Part shown: positions 44,679-55,039 of the stretch, one piece after another | How the letters are laid out: every line of letters starts with the position of its first letter | How positions within the stretch are numbered: the stretch's first letter is position 1 | Source: Ariolimax columbianus | Lineage: Eukaryota > Mollusca > Gastropoda > Stylommatophora > Arionidae | NCBI GenBank assembly: GCA_036924085.1 | Contig: JAVGWX010000008.1 | Location: 48,343,019 to 48,407,018, forward strand | Reading direction: 5' to 3' | Length of the DNA: 64,000 bases | Made by a program: the position numbers and the translations under genes | Notes under the pieces: generated by a model | Database searches by the model: none | The model's input: the letters and a program-made list of their open reading frames with translations, nothing else | What the model was told of the DNA's origin: nothing

Positions 44679-45527
44679 ATGGTTTCTATTGCTACATTAA
44701 AATGCTCGTTTCGCCATTAAAACCCAGAACCTTGGAAAATTGACTATTACGGATTGAGACGTGATAATTGGTAAACAATTTGGTGTTCAAATGTTTCCGC
44801 ACGGACTGACGTCTCCCAAACTGCTCTAATTAGCATCTTTTTTAAATAGATTACTATTCACTTGAATTGGATGAGACGGTACTGCATCTGTCAATAGCCC
44901 TTGCTCTGCCAGATTAGATCAGTCTTAATTTCTCTACTAATTATCCTGATGAAAGTCTAGAAATATTGTCATATAAACGAAGGAGTCCCTCATTACACAC
45001 CCAACAAATATCACTAGTTCTAATATTGCTATTATGTATGGAGCTTAAAACATTTTCTACTGAATTGATAAACATGCTCAGGAATAGTTACATTTTTCTC
45101 AAATTTGTTTTCATAGTAGAGTGAGTGTGTACATTAATTTGTAGTTTTCTTAACTGTTGTCAGGATTTTAAAATGCATGAGTCATTTCCAAGATAATTGA
45201 ACGCCCTGTTTAACTAACCAACAAATGGTAACAAATCTGGCTAACGCAGCTGTACATGGTACGTAATATATACAGGGTAGTAAGTAGTATGTCCTGTACA
45301 GAACGTCCCTTCGCACAACCTCCAACTTATTTGGCTGTTATAAGTTTCCTAACAAAGTGTGTATTAAGGTAGTTTCCACTACTTTCCGTACGTGGAAAGA
45401 GCGATAGCAGCGAGAGAAAAAATTGGGTGTCTGCCAAATTGGACACGCTTTTAAACCTAACCTGCTGCATTGGAATTGTTAAATGAATGTTTCACCACCT
45501 ATAACACGCTGCCTCACTACATATAAT
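44679..45527. other. No recognisable feature
   Basis: AT-rich sequence. A weak SINE-C phrase (AGCGAGAGAAAAAATTGGGTG near 45,411) may be a remnant. Confidence 0.35.
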
Positions 45528-46400
45528 TTTCTTCTTCTTCTTCTTCTTCTTCTTCTTCTGCTTTCAGGCTTTTTATACGCCCTAGACCTATGTCCATCGT
45601 TAGGACGAAGTCCAGTCTTCTCGAGGTATGAGTGGCAGCATCATAGCTTCTGCGTCATTTCGGCTTCATCTGGCCAGTTTTGACATAATAAGTCTCTGCA
45701 TACTGGGTAGTCCATGTAGGATCTGTTCGGGGGTCTGGACTCCGGTTCTACATGGTCAGCCACGTTTTGTGCATATCTGGAGGCGATGTAGGTGACCCAA
45801 AAGTCTGCAGTGGTCTGTTCTCAGAGGAAAGATGGTGGTTTGTTGGTGTCTGTGGAGCTGGTGGATTGGGTCAGGTCTATTGTTCACGCCTATGCCGTTC
45901 TTCCACTTTGAGTTGTACTGATGTTGCCTTTCGGTAAAACACTGGAAAAGTTGATCCATCATACCACCTGTTTAGAAAAACGGCATCATCTCTCTCATTT
46001 CCTGTGATTTAAAAATGAGAGGATAGCCACTGTTCAGATTTCTTTACAACTTTGTTCAGCTTTGATCTGATTTCCCGTTCCCGCAACATTTGTTCACTCT
46101 TAAGCTGTAAAAATACAATCTGAGGTTGCATTGTGGTCGTCTGATCTGTTGAACATCTTTATTGCCTGCAGGAGCACCATAGACTCTGCCCTAATACTGG
46201 AGACATATCCCTAATAGGGAAAACCCAATTATTGTATCTTACAACAATGCCTCCTCCACCATCCTTAACTGCGCCCTCTGTGGATCCATCTGTGTATACG
46301 CGAGTCCAGTCCTTAGGGCTGTATTTTCCTACAATCATCACCTGCGTTTGAGTTATTAGGAGGACAGCCTGGAAATGTTCCTTTATTTTTATTCCTCTGA
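45528..46400 (-). pseudogene. LINE-H copy: RNase H start and zinc-knuckle end, internally deleted
   Basis: The minus strand reads DWTRVYTDGSTEGAVKDGGG (46,315-46,260), a frameshifted middle, then DPIHQLHRHQQTTIFPLRTD and CRTGVQTPEQILHG (45,730). The (AAG)n tail is seen as CTT at 45,528-45,560. The WIPSHC part of RNase H is missing. It shares the tail and end with the copies at 16.6, 17.6 and 40.9 kb. Confidence 0.75.
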
Positions 46401-47039
46401 TCTCCGTGGTAATTAGGATGTTTTCGTGGCAATAGTTTGGTTCCTCTTAGTCAGGGAAAATTTCCATTTCTGTGCATTGCTGTGGGATAAGTTTTTCATT
46501 GTGGCGAAGAATGTGTTTTGAATTGTGTTGTGTCTGTGCGTGTGTGTATATATATATATATATGGAGGACACATTGAGAGTGACCAAGTCCTCTTTTGAG
46601 AAGCGCTTTATCGGGAATCACTACCAGAAACCGAACATCTCCACAATCCTAACATACGATTGCTCTTGATAAAGTGTACGGTAGTCAATGCAGACACAGA
46701 AAAACATAGATTAGCAGATCATATGTTACGTCAATACGATGGTCGATTGAGCACGGCGACAGCAATCTAGTACCCCCGAAGCAATCAGATACCGCGGTGA
46801 AGATCCCCCCAATGTGTTGGTCAGGCTCCTTTGCTGTCCGCTACTAAATCCGAGACACATCTAGTGGAATTCATACAACCGACTGGACTTCCGTGGCCAA
46901 ATATAGGGCTTGTTCAATACGAAGTTATAGTACACAATATACAATACACATCTTTATTATCGTTGGCTGCTTTTTTTTCTCATAATATGTGTATTCTTGT
47001 TTTCAATTTATTAGTCCATTCGTTAAGTGAATGGAAAGG
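46401..47039. other. No recognisable gene; (AT)8 at 46,548-46,563
   Basis: A short AT run, otherwise unremarkable flank of the inverted repeat. Confidence 0.4.
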
Positions 47040-47260
47040 TATCTCACACCAGTGATTGGTGGTCGGGAAAAGATGTGTTCGGTCCGACATCAGTAACTGC
47101 TGGGCATGAGATATTGTATGTAACTGTTGGTCGTGAAATGTTATATGTTCCACATTAGTAACTGTTGGTCGTGAAATGTGTTATGTGTCACATCGGTAAC
47201 TGCTGGTCGTGAAATGTGTTAGGTCTGACATCAGCAACTGTTGGTCGGGTAAAGTATTCG
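47040..47260. repeat. ~38-bp minisatellite in left arm (mirror at 53,235-53,433)
   Basis: Units contain CATCAGTAACTGCTGGTCGG and GAAATGTGTTAGGTC. About five units in each arm. The right arm carries the reverse complement (CCCGACCAGCAGTTACTGAT). The array predates the inverted duplication or is part of the duplicated SINE-C tail. Confidence 0.82.
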
Positions 47261-47457
47261 CTGAGCCATATGTTTTTATATGGTGAGGTGTCAATTACCT
47301 TCCTCGCTGTCTTTTCCTTCCCTGACCGTATCCATTTATTCCTGGGTTGCTATTAGCGTTTCTGTACCGGAATACCTATTGTATGTATGTTATATCTGAT
47401 TGCGTTTAGATGAGAGTAAAGCCAAGCCAAGTCCAGATCACTAAGCTGTTTGATTTT

Positions 47458-48250
47458 CATGGAATTATTTTATTGTTGATTGTTGTTGTTGTCGTCATAA
47501 TCCAGTCAATAACCAGCAGGAAGATACATGAAGATGGCAGCCATCTTTGATTCACATCAGTTCTTATCTCAAACGGCTCAGAAAGATGTGATTGATGAAG
47601 ACCTATACGCTTCACATCTTCATATGTTTTCAGAACTATGTCAGAGAGCTTCAGAAACACGCCAAAGGCTCTGAGCAACGTCTAAAGTGATTCTCTGCTT
47701 AAGCTGTCCAATGCTGGACATGGTACATGAACACCATATGACTGGAGTTCCATTCCACACTTTCTTCAAATATTGTTCTCAGTGTATCTATCTGGACCGC
47801 ACATGACCTATTTATATCAAAAACATGCCTGTTCAGTCAGTTAAATCTCCATGACATTATTTCGTCTCTCAAATGTGATCCGGTAAAATATTTTGCTTGT
47901 CCCTGATAAAAGCATTGCTCCTCTCAATAGGTACAATGTTGGAGATCTTCCTTCTTTTACAACTTGACTTCATAGCTCTTCTAATAGTCAGCTGGTAGTT
48001 TGTTTATTTATGATACGCTTTACTAAGTAATTTAAATTCCGCTGCTTGAGTCTCATTGTTGTCATTGATTCTGCTGAAACGCAATCTAGGCCAGTGGTTT
48101 TACCATCTCTGAGTGGCATTATCGCAATCTTTTTTTCCCTTTTGTTTTGCTTTCCCGCAATCAACTTGCAGTCCCATGTCTCCAAGTTGAATGTCGGCTT
48201 GACCTTGTGCAGCTGGTCTTTTCACGACTTCTAAAGGAAATGGATAGGAT
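47458..48250 (-). pseudogene. LINE-R fragment in left arm
   Basis: Minus-strand reading from 48,185: KQNKREKKIAIMPLRDGKTT (fingers), decayed palm, LRAFGVFLKLSDIVLKTYED (47,670), FEIRTDVNQ then FLLVIDWIMTTTTTINN (47,480). The segment equivalent to motif B is present once (IRTDVNQRWLPSSC). It is the orthologous partner of the right-arm copy at 52,085. Confidence 0.72.
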
Positions 48251-48711
48251 AAATTGAAAAGAAACTTTTTCATGCCGGGTAAGCCTAAGAGAGATCGCCA
48301 AGTTTATATAGAAAAAAATTAAGATTATTTGGTAACGGACAAAGAAACAGAAGTTAAAATTCAATAAATATTAGTTAAAGAGCTGATACATTTTATTTAA
48401 TGTATAAAAAATTGTATTGAAATTATAATTACGTGCTTCTAGATAAGTGTCATTTTCATCTTGTCTTGATCCTTTCAATTTCTGAGATTTATCTACGTCT
48501 TTAATAGATCAGCAATTAGTCGACAAATTCCAATATTGTTACTGAATAACATTGCTGTAGCTCTGTAATTCCTGGCGGCAGGAAGTTAGGGGTGTGACAA
48601 TTAATACTAATGATGTTTCATTCCCACCCTCCTGCTCTCCACCAATCATCTGTGGGTTACATTCAAACTTCGCTTTTTTTCATTTTAATGCAATAGAAAA
48701 TGTTTCGTACC

Positions 48712-49319
48712 CTTTGTGCCAGATTGTCCAGCAATCAGTAAGTTTCCTTGTTTTGATCTCACAGCACGGAACAATGACCAGAAATAAATATTTATTTGGC
48801 TTTCACTACTCACAGAGCTGACCTCCAGGGCCTCAACATAAAAGCTTGGAACAAATAAACGGCGTTTTTACGCAGTTCTTTCTGGCTCATTACACTATCG
48901 ATTTATCCTGAGTAAACAGATGGGGGAGGGGGACAGTATGCTACGGTGAAGGCGGGGAGAAGGTACATTTTTCTGCGGTAAAGTTTGCGCCAAAACTACA
49001 GGAATTATTCAATGCAATATGTTTCAGGTTTCATTGTCCGGTTTCGATTAGAGCGTTTTTGTATTCAGTGTCATACCAACACAGAGATCGATATCAATGT
49101 TTGTGGTGGTGAAGCTTTTTCCTATTGAGCGAACGAGAACACCCTAGGGTAGACGATAATTGAGGCTTCATTCGTTGCACGGTTTCTCCTGACGGACGAT
49201 GGAGTACTTGGCTTGTTTGAAAGTGAGTACTTTGGTTTTCAGTCTGATGTCCCTGGCAAGTTCGCTGGGTTCTATGGAAACATTACTCACTGTCGGACCA
49301 CTCTCATTCTAAACCAGTG
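48712..49319 (+). repeat. Giant inverted repeat, left inner arm (608 bp)
   Basis: Nearly identical in reverse to 49,701-50,309 (about 95% by eye), for example CAGTCTGATGTCCCTGGCAA. Each arm holds the same open frame ending FESEYFGFQSDVPGKFAGFY. The arms enclose a 381-bp loop with AT, GT and GA runs. Confidence 0.93.
49153..49319 (+). other. Conserved open frame in the inner arm (mirror at 49,701-49,867, minus strand)
   Basis: From a stop at 49,150 one frame runs TIIEASFVARFLLTDDGVLG and on through SDVPGKFAGFYGNITHCRTT. In the other arm the same frame continues to WRNYHLIGVYRSEWGSEM before a stop. Composition is protein-like (NxT glycosylation site, Cys, aromatic residues), but no family is recognised. 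The two arms differ by one synonymous and one I/T change in the last 100 bases. A duplicated host exon is possible. Confidence 0.35.
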
Positions 49320-49344
49320 TCTAAATGTTTATATTTTTGTATTT

Positions 49345-49427
<83 letters not shown>

Positions 49428-49479
49428 ATAATTATAAATATATATGTATGTATATTTGTATATACTGAGAGGGAGACAC

Positions 49480-49529
<50 letters not shown>

Positions 49530-49700
49530 TTAGAAACAAAGAAGATGAGTGTCTTAATTGCACAGATAGTGAAAGAGAACAAGAATTCAATAATGATAGA
49601 GAAGGGAATGAAAAATTACAATGACTAACAACAACTCTTCTTATTATACATTTCTGAGCCCCACTCAGATCGGTAAACCCCTATTAGGTGGTAGTTACGC
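49320..49700. repeat. Loop of the inverted repeat: (AT)n-(GT)n-(GA)n compound microsatellite
   Basis: AT run about 49,349-49,400, GT run 49,401-49,428, GA run about 49,485-49,527, then roughly 170 bp of unique sequence. Confidence 0.92.
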
Positions 49701-50309
49701 CACTGGTTTAGAGTGAGAGTGGTCCGACAGTGAGTAATGTTTCCATAGAACCCAGCGAACTTGCCAGGGACATCAGACTGAAAGCCAAAGTACTCACTTT
49801 CAAACAAGCCAAGTACTCCATCGTCCGTCAGGAGAAACCGTGCAACGAATGAAGCCTCAATTATCGTCTACCCTAGGGTGTTCTCGTTCGTTCAATAGGA
49901 AAAAGCTTCACCACCGCAAACATTGAAATCGATCTCTGTGTTGGTATGACACTGAATACAAAAACGCCCTAATCGAAATCGGACAATGAAACCTGAAACA
50001 TATTGCATTGAATAATTCCTGTAGTTTTGGCGCAAACTTTACCGCTGAAAAATGTACCTTCCCCACGGCTTCACCGTAGCATACTGTCCCCCTCCCCCAT
50101 CTGTTTACTCAGGATAAATCGATAGTGTAATGAGCCAGAAAGAACTGCGTAAAAAAGCCGTTTATTTGTTCCAAGCTTTTATGTTGAGTTCCTGGAGGTC
50201 AGCTCTGTGAGTAGTGAAAGCCAAATAAATACTTATTTCTGGTCATTGTTCCGTGCTGTGAGATTAAAACAAGGAAACTTACTGATTGCTGGACAATCTG
50301 GCACAAAGA
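49701..50309 (-). repeat. Giant inverted repeat, right inner arm
   Basis: Mirror of 48,712-49,319. It ends abruptly at GGACAATCTGGCACAAAG (50,309), beyond which the right arm has 1.33 kb absent from the left. Confidence 0.93.
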
Positions 50310-51084
50310 GGACGAACAATTTTATGTCGTATTAAAATCACACAGGCCTAGAATGAATGTAACAAACTGATGATGATATTCATCCTCCCTGTTCAGCCGT
50401 GAAGACAATCTTTTACTTTTGCTATGTCCAATACAAAGAATTCAAACCAGAAAATGACGGCATAGACAAATTTGGCAGAGATGGGCAGATAAAGATCTTT
50501 CGACTCAGAACGGGACATTGTAGACTCAAGGCCCACCTCCACAGAATGGTTCTCATAGACACTGCCACGTGCGATTGAAGAGCCCCCAAGCAAACACCAG
50601 AACATATTCTGCAGGAATGCAGACCAAAGAGAGGCAGGCTGGTCTGGGTGAGCGACACTGCTCGAAAAGCTGTGGGGGACCGGCGAAGACCTGAAACAAC
50701 CAGTCTCCTTCTTTGACCTCATCGGACTAGAAGCATCAGTTGATCGATGAAGAAGAAGAGACAATGTCTGCTGAAATGGGTGACTTGCGAGTGATTTGGA
50801 TTAAAGTCTGGAAGTAACTACACAATTTGACAACCCCACTTTCTCGTCCCGAGATACAGTGACAAGACAACATCGAGACGACTGGAATTAACACAGGATG
50901 CAGATTTTGCTTCAAAGTTTAATCCCGAAGTTTTCCCCATAGACAAGTATCCCGCAAGGCAGCCGTAGATAGAATTATACAGCTTTACAAACAACGGTGT
51001 TCTTTGTAAGAGAAACCAGGAGCTTGATCTGATGATGAAACTGGTTGTATAAAGACTCTGCAGAGTCTTCTAAACCAGTATAAA
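50310..51084 (+). pseudogene. Right-arm insertion: LINE-H end and LINE-C 3' terminus
   Basis: The plus strand reads RTGHCRLKAHLHRMVLIDTA, PKQTPEHILQECRPKRGRLV (50,510-50,640), and later CAAACAACGGTGTTCTTTGT (50,990), which matches the 17.6-kb LINE-H end. Then AAAGACTCTGCAGAGTCTTC with TAAACCAGTATAAAGACG (51,048-51,088) is the LINE-C 3' end, followed by its TTAAC-type tail. These pieces are absent from the left arm, so they arrived after the inverted duplication or were lost from the left. Confidence 0.7.
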
Positions 51085-51538
51085 GACGTTAACTTAAGTT
51101 AACTTAACTTAACTTAACCTAACCTAACCTAACTTAACCTAGCCTAACCTAACCTAACCTAACCTAACCTATCCCAACCCAACCTAGCCTAACCTAACCT
51201 AACCTAGCTTAGGCTAGCCTAACCTAGCCTAGCCTAACCTAGCCTAACCTAGCCTAGCCAAGCCTAGCCTAGCTTAGCCTAACTTAGCCCAGCTTAACCT
51301 AGCATAACCTAGCTTTGCCCAACTTAGCCTAACTTAGCCCAACTTAACGCAACTTAATCTAACTTAGCCTAACTTTTCCTAACTTAGCATAACTTAGCCT
51401 AACCTAGTCTAGCTTAGCGAACTTAGACTAACCTAGCCTAACCTAGCTTAACCTAGTCGAACTTAGCCTAACTTAGCCTAACTTTACCTACTTAACCTAG
51501 ATTAACTTAAGTTAACTTAACCTAACTTAAGTTAAGTT
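51085..51538. repeat. Degenerate pentanucleotide array (AACCT/AACTT/AGCCT)n
   Basis: About 450 bp of five-base words: AACTT at both edges, AACCT and AGCCT in the middle. It starts exactly at the LINE-C 3' end, whose tails elsewhere are short TTAAC/TTAAG runs. Homogeneous AACCT stretches (51,116-51,170) imitate the TTAGG telomere repeat, but the degeneracy and context argue for an expanded LINE tail. Confidence 0.88.
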
Positions 51539-52084
51539 TTTCCTTTTCTTTATCTTCTATTTAAAATTAAATATTTTTCAAGGAAGCAGTATAGGAGCAT
51601 AATGTCTCAAATGCAGGCAATCAACGAAACAATCTTATCCTCTATATGACCCACTGATGATAGATGTCGAGAAGGAGGATGGCAACGAAACATCATTTGT
51701 AATAATTGTCTCACTCCCAGCTTTCTACCCCAATAAATTACTGAGCTACAGCAATGTTATTCAGTAACGATACTGGGATTTATCATCTTACTTGTAATCT
51801 ATGAAAGCCTTTGATAAATCATTTACAAATCTCTCAGAGACTGAAAGCCGCAATATAGGATGAAAATGAAACTTATCTTGAAGAATGCCATAATAATTTC
51901 AATATCATTACAAATATATATATAAATATTTATGTTTGAACTCTTTAATATTATTTATCTTTAACTTTATTTTCTTCGTCCGTAACCAAAGAACCACATT
52001 TATTTCTCATAAACTTCGCGGTCTCTATTAGGCTTACCCATCATCAAAAAGTCCCCCTTCAATTAATCATATCTATTTCCCTTA

Positions 52085-53040
52085 GATGTTGTCAAAAGAA
52101 CAAATTCACGAGATCCGGCAGACATTTAACCGGCAGAAACGGGACGCCATGTTAATTGCGAGAAAGCAAAACAGAAGAGAAATTAAGAAAGCGATAATGC
52201 CTCTCAGAGATGATAAAACCACTGGCGTAGAGGGAATATCAGCAGAGGCAATAAGAACAAACAATGACACTCAAACAGAAATATTTAAATGTCTTAGAGT
52301 AGCTCGTCAAAAATGAAGGAAATACCAGCAGAACTATGAAGTCAAGTTGTAAAAGAAGTAAGATCTCCAACATCGTACACATTGAGAGGAGCAATGCTAT
52401 TATCAAGGACAAGGAACATATTGAACCGACTAATACTAAATAAGGTCATGCAGAAATAGCTAGACAACAAGAGTGAGTTTGACAACAATAGGTCATGATA
52501 GATACACTGAGAATATTAGTTGAAGAAAGTTGGGAATGGAGCTCACCCCGTTATATCGCATTAATGTACTTTGTCTAGTGTTTGACAGCGTAGGCAGCGA
52601 ATCACTTTAGAAGTTGCTGAGCACCTTTGGAGTGTCTCTGAAGCTCTCTAACATAGTTCTGAAAATATGAAGATATCAAGCGTACAGTTCTACGTGAATC
52701 ACAGCTTTCTGAGCCCTGTGATATAAGAACTGGTGTGAATCACAGCTTGCTGAGCCTTTATAGATAAGAACTGGTGTGAATCACAGCTTGCTGAGCCGTT
52801 ATAGATAAGAACTGGTGTGAATCACAGCTTGCTAGGCCGTTATAGATAAGAACTGGTGTGAATCACAGCTTGCTGAGCCGTTATAGATAAGAACTGATGT
52901 GAATCACAGCTTGCTGAGCCGTTATAGATAAGAACTGGTGTGAATAAAAAATGTCTGCCATCTTCATTGCTCTTCCTGCTGGTTATTGACTGGATTATGA
53001 GGACAACAACAACAATCAACAATAGAATAATTCAATGAAA
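52085..53040 (+). pseudogene. LINE-R fragment in right arm
   Basis: The plus strand reads KQNRREIKKAIMPLRDDKTT then GVEGISAEAI (52,165-52,260), YTLRGAMLLSRTRNILNR, VFDSVGSESL (decayed motif A, about 52,580), the 41-bp array, then FLLVIDWIMRTTTTINN (about 52,970). Stops and frameshifts are common. It is the partner of the left-arm copy, read in the opposite direction, so the two heads face the centre of the inverted repeat. Confidence 0.75.
52690..52945. repeat. 41-bp minisatellite (6 copies) grown from RT motif B
   Basis: GAATCACAGCTTGCTGAGCC recurs at 52,696, 52,737, 52,778 and so on at 41 bp. One frame reads IRTGVNHSLLS, equivalent to RTGVRQGxLLSP, motif B of the reverse transcriptase. The left arm has this segment once, so the expansion is right-arm specific and postdates the inverted duplication. 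Confidence 0.87.
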
Positions 53041-53435
53041 ATTCACAAAACAGCTGGACTTTATCAAATGTCTTGGCGTTTCTGTCACCTAAAGGCAATC
53101 AGATGTAACATACAATAGATATGCCGGTACTAAAACGCTAATAGCAGCCCAGCTGTAAATGGGTACGGTTAGGGAAGGAAAAGACAGCGAGGTAGAAAAT
53201 TGGCACTCCATCGCATAAAAACATGTTTCTTAGTGTAATATCTGACACATCATTTCACGACCAACAGTTACAGATATCCGACCTACACATTTCCCGACCA
53301 GCAGTTACTGATTTACGACCTACACATTTCCCGATCAGCAGTTAATGTTGTCGGACCTAACGGATTTCCCGACCAGCAATTACCGATGTCGGATCTAACA
53401 CATCTCCCGACCAGCAGATACTGATGTGAGATACT

Positions 53436-53869
53436 TTTGCCTTCAGTTGATGAGAAGTCAAATAAATTGGACATGAGAATACACAGAGGAAAAAAGCAAA
53501 GATTACTTTGGCCATATACAAATATATTCTTAGAGACAGGGATAAAAAGAGAGAGGGAGAGGTGGGTAGGGTGTGGGGGGAAGAAGAAGATAAAAAGAGA
53601 TAGAACCTAGTTAATGACACACATCAAGTGAGAAAGCACCTTATCTAGCAGAATGTTAGGGTGAAAGATTTGAAGGTTAAGAAAGAAGAGGAAGTCTGAG
53701 GTAAGAATCGCATGAGAGGAGGGAGCATAAATGTGTTTAACTGACAATCTTACAGATACATCAATATCCACACCCGTCGCCAGAACGAGTGAGCACATAT
53801 TAGTATGCACAAGGTGCAGTGTAACCGATTTTTAAAAACATACTGAAAAGAACGAAATATATCCTCCGT
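53436..53869. other. No recognisable feature
   Basis: Purine-rich stretch near 53,550-53,600. No coding similarity. Confidence 0.4.
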
Positions 53870-54148
53870 GTTTTCTGAGAGAGCTTTGTCTGGTCCCTCA
53901 ATTCCATGGAAACAGACCTGTTTCAATGGCAGTCAAATTAACGAGATGACGATCGACGTGATCCTCGTAGTTGTGAACGTCACACAGATTGAGCCAAGCA
54001 TAGCACACCAGCCTGAATGACTCCGGTCTATCTTCACCAACTCGCTCGGGATGTGAGGAAAGCTACTTCAACCCGTCACTTAGCAAACTTTCCAGGGCGC
54101 ACAAAAGAGTAAATGTAAATCGTAGATAATAAATAACAACAGAAGCTA
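53870..54148 (+). mobile_element. SINE-A copy
   Basis: GCTTTGTCTGGTCCCTCAA, TGATCCTCGTAGTTGTGAAC, GGGATGTGAGGAAAGCTACT, CCAGGGCGCACAAAAGAGTA and an AATAACAACAG tail match the family in order. Confidence 0.72.
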
Positions 54149-54369
54149 GTTAGGATAAACAAAACGCAGTGCTGAACTCATGTCCCACCAAACTGGGGAC
54201 GCGAAGAGGAGAACAAAGAACTAAGAAGATGCCAGCCACACTCTGTAGAAACTATTCCCATGACATTACATAACCAGAACAAGGCCCTCCTAATAACTGG
54301 TTCGTCATCACGTAGCTCTCATGTCGGTCGATTTGTAGAACTGGTTCTTTGACAAGCTTTCCCGTATCT
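54149..54369. other. No recognisable feature
   Basis: Short unique spacer. Confidence 0.4.
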
Positions 54370-54728
54370 AAAACTGGCATTCTCAGAACTTCTTTTGGGA
54401 TAAAGATGCTGAGCAGTGCATGAGCTGTAGCAGTCAGCGATCCAAAGCCGACAACTAGAATCAGGGCCAACGACTCAGAGCTGTCAAGACCCTTCTCCAA
54501 CTCCACGTGGTGTTCCTGGATAATAGGCTGCGGCAGGGCAGACTTGCTACGGAGAAGAGATGGAAGACAGAAGGCTAACCCAGTAGCCAAAAATGTCTTG
54601 CGGAAAGGTGCAAATATCGCAGTCAAGATGTAAACTTTGACGCACAAATTCCGTTCTCCGGACATCCTGTTACTTGCAAAGCCCTTTTCAGGTCTTGTTA
54701 GCGGGATTTTTGAGAGCGAACGGAGGCA
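54370..54728 (+). mobile_element. SINE-B1, least rearranged copy
   Basis: Order: GCTGAGCAGTGCATGAGCTG, GTCAGCGATCCAAAGCCGAC, CCAACTCCACGTGGTGTTCC, GCAAATATCGCAGTCAAGATG, AATTCCGTTCTCCGGACATC, CAAAGCCCTTTTCAGG and GAGAGCGAACGG. The CAGC-GACTC segment that is amplified at 33.1 and 56.5 kb occurs here only about twice, so this copy shows the ancestral layout. Confidence 0.72.
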
Positions 54729-55039
54729 TACTCGTGATCTACCCTCTCCGACCCCCTGGAGAAGTGGTTTCATGTGCAGACGGAGGAGTCCTACAATCAG
54801 GGCGCCCCAGGAAGATGAAGAATATATGGGAGAAGTGTTTCACCTATCAAGGGGAACACATAGAAAAGTACGAAAGTTCTCACCAATCCCCTGGTAAGTG
54901 CCTTGAATGTTTAAAGCTAAAGTGCAAAACTTGACAACCATCGCTTGTATACTTGTCATGTTTCTAATCTCTTTAAAAGCCGTAATTGCCCCATGAGATA
55001 TTAGTCGTGAAAGATGCAGAGATTCATCCAGTTATCGCT
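54729..55039. other. No recognisable feature
   Basis: Short frames at 54,637-54,934 run out of the SINE and match no family. Confidence 0.4.

Larger units (their letters stand above)
47040..48660 (+). repeat. Giant inverted repeat, left outer arm
   Basis: Pairs in reverse with 51,640-53,435. Order: minisatellite 47,040-47,260, SINE-C 47,270-47,350, spacer 47,350-47,455, LINE-R 47,458-48,250, AT-rich 48,250-48,560, 48,560-48,660 (GATGTTTCATTCCCACCCTC). Identity to the right arm ranges by eye from about 65-70% in the LINE part to nearly 90% near 47,500. Confidence 0.85.
51640..53435 (-). repeat. Giant inverted repeat, right outer arm
   Basis: Reverse partner of 47,040-48,660: GATGTTTCGTTGCCATCC region (51,690), AT-rich 51,740-52,085, LINE-R 52,085-53,040, spacer, SINE-C body 53,145-53,225 and minisatellite 53,235-53,433. 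It is longer than the left arm mainly because of the 41-bp array at 52,690-52,945. Confidence 0.85.

Noticed and set aside
51085..51538. Interstitial telomere (TTAGG-type) sequence
   Set aside because: The array is degenerate, starts at a LINE 3' end and mixes AACTT, AGCCT and AACCT. Expansion of the LINE tail explains it better.
47040..53435. Two independent head-to-head LINE-R insertions instead of an inverted duplication
   Set aside because: SINE-C, the spacer and the minisatellite are mirrored in the same order beyond the LINE ends, which independent insertions would not produce.
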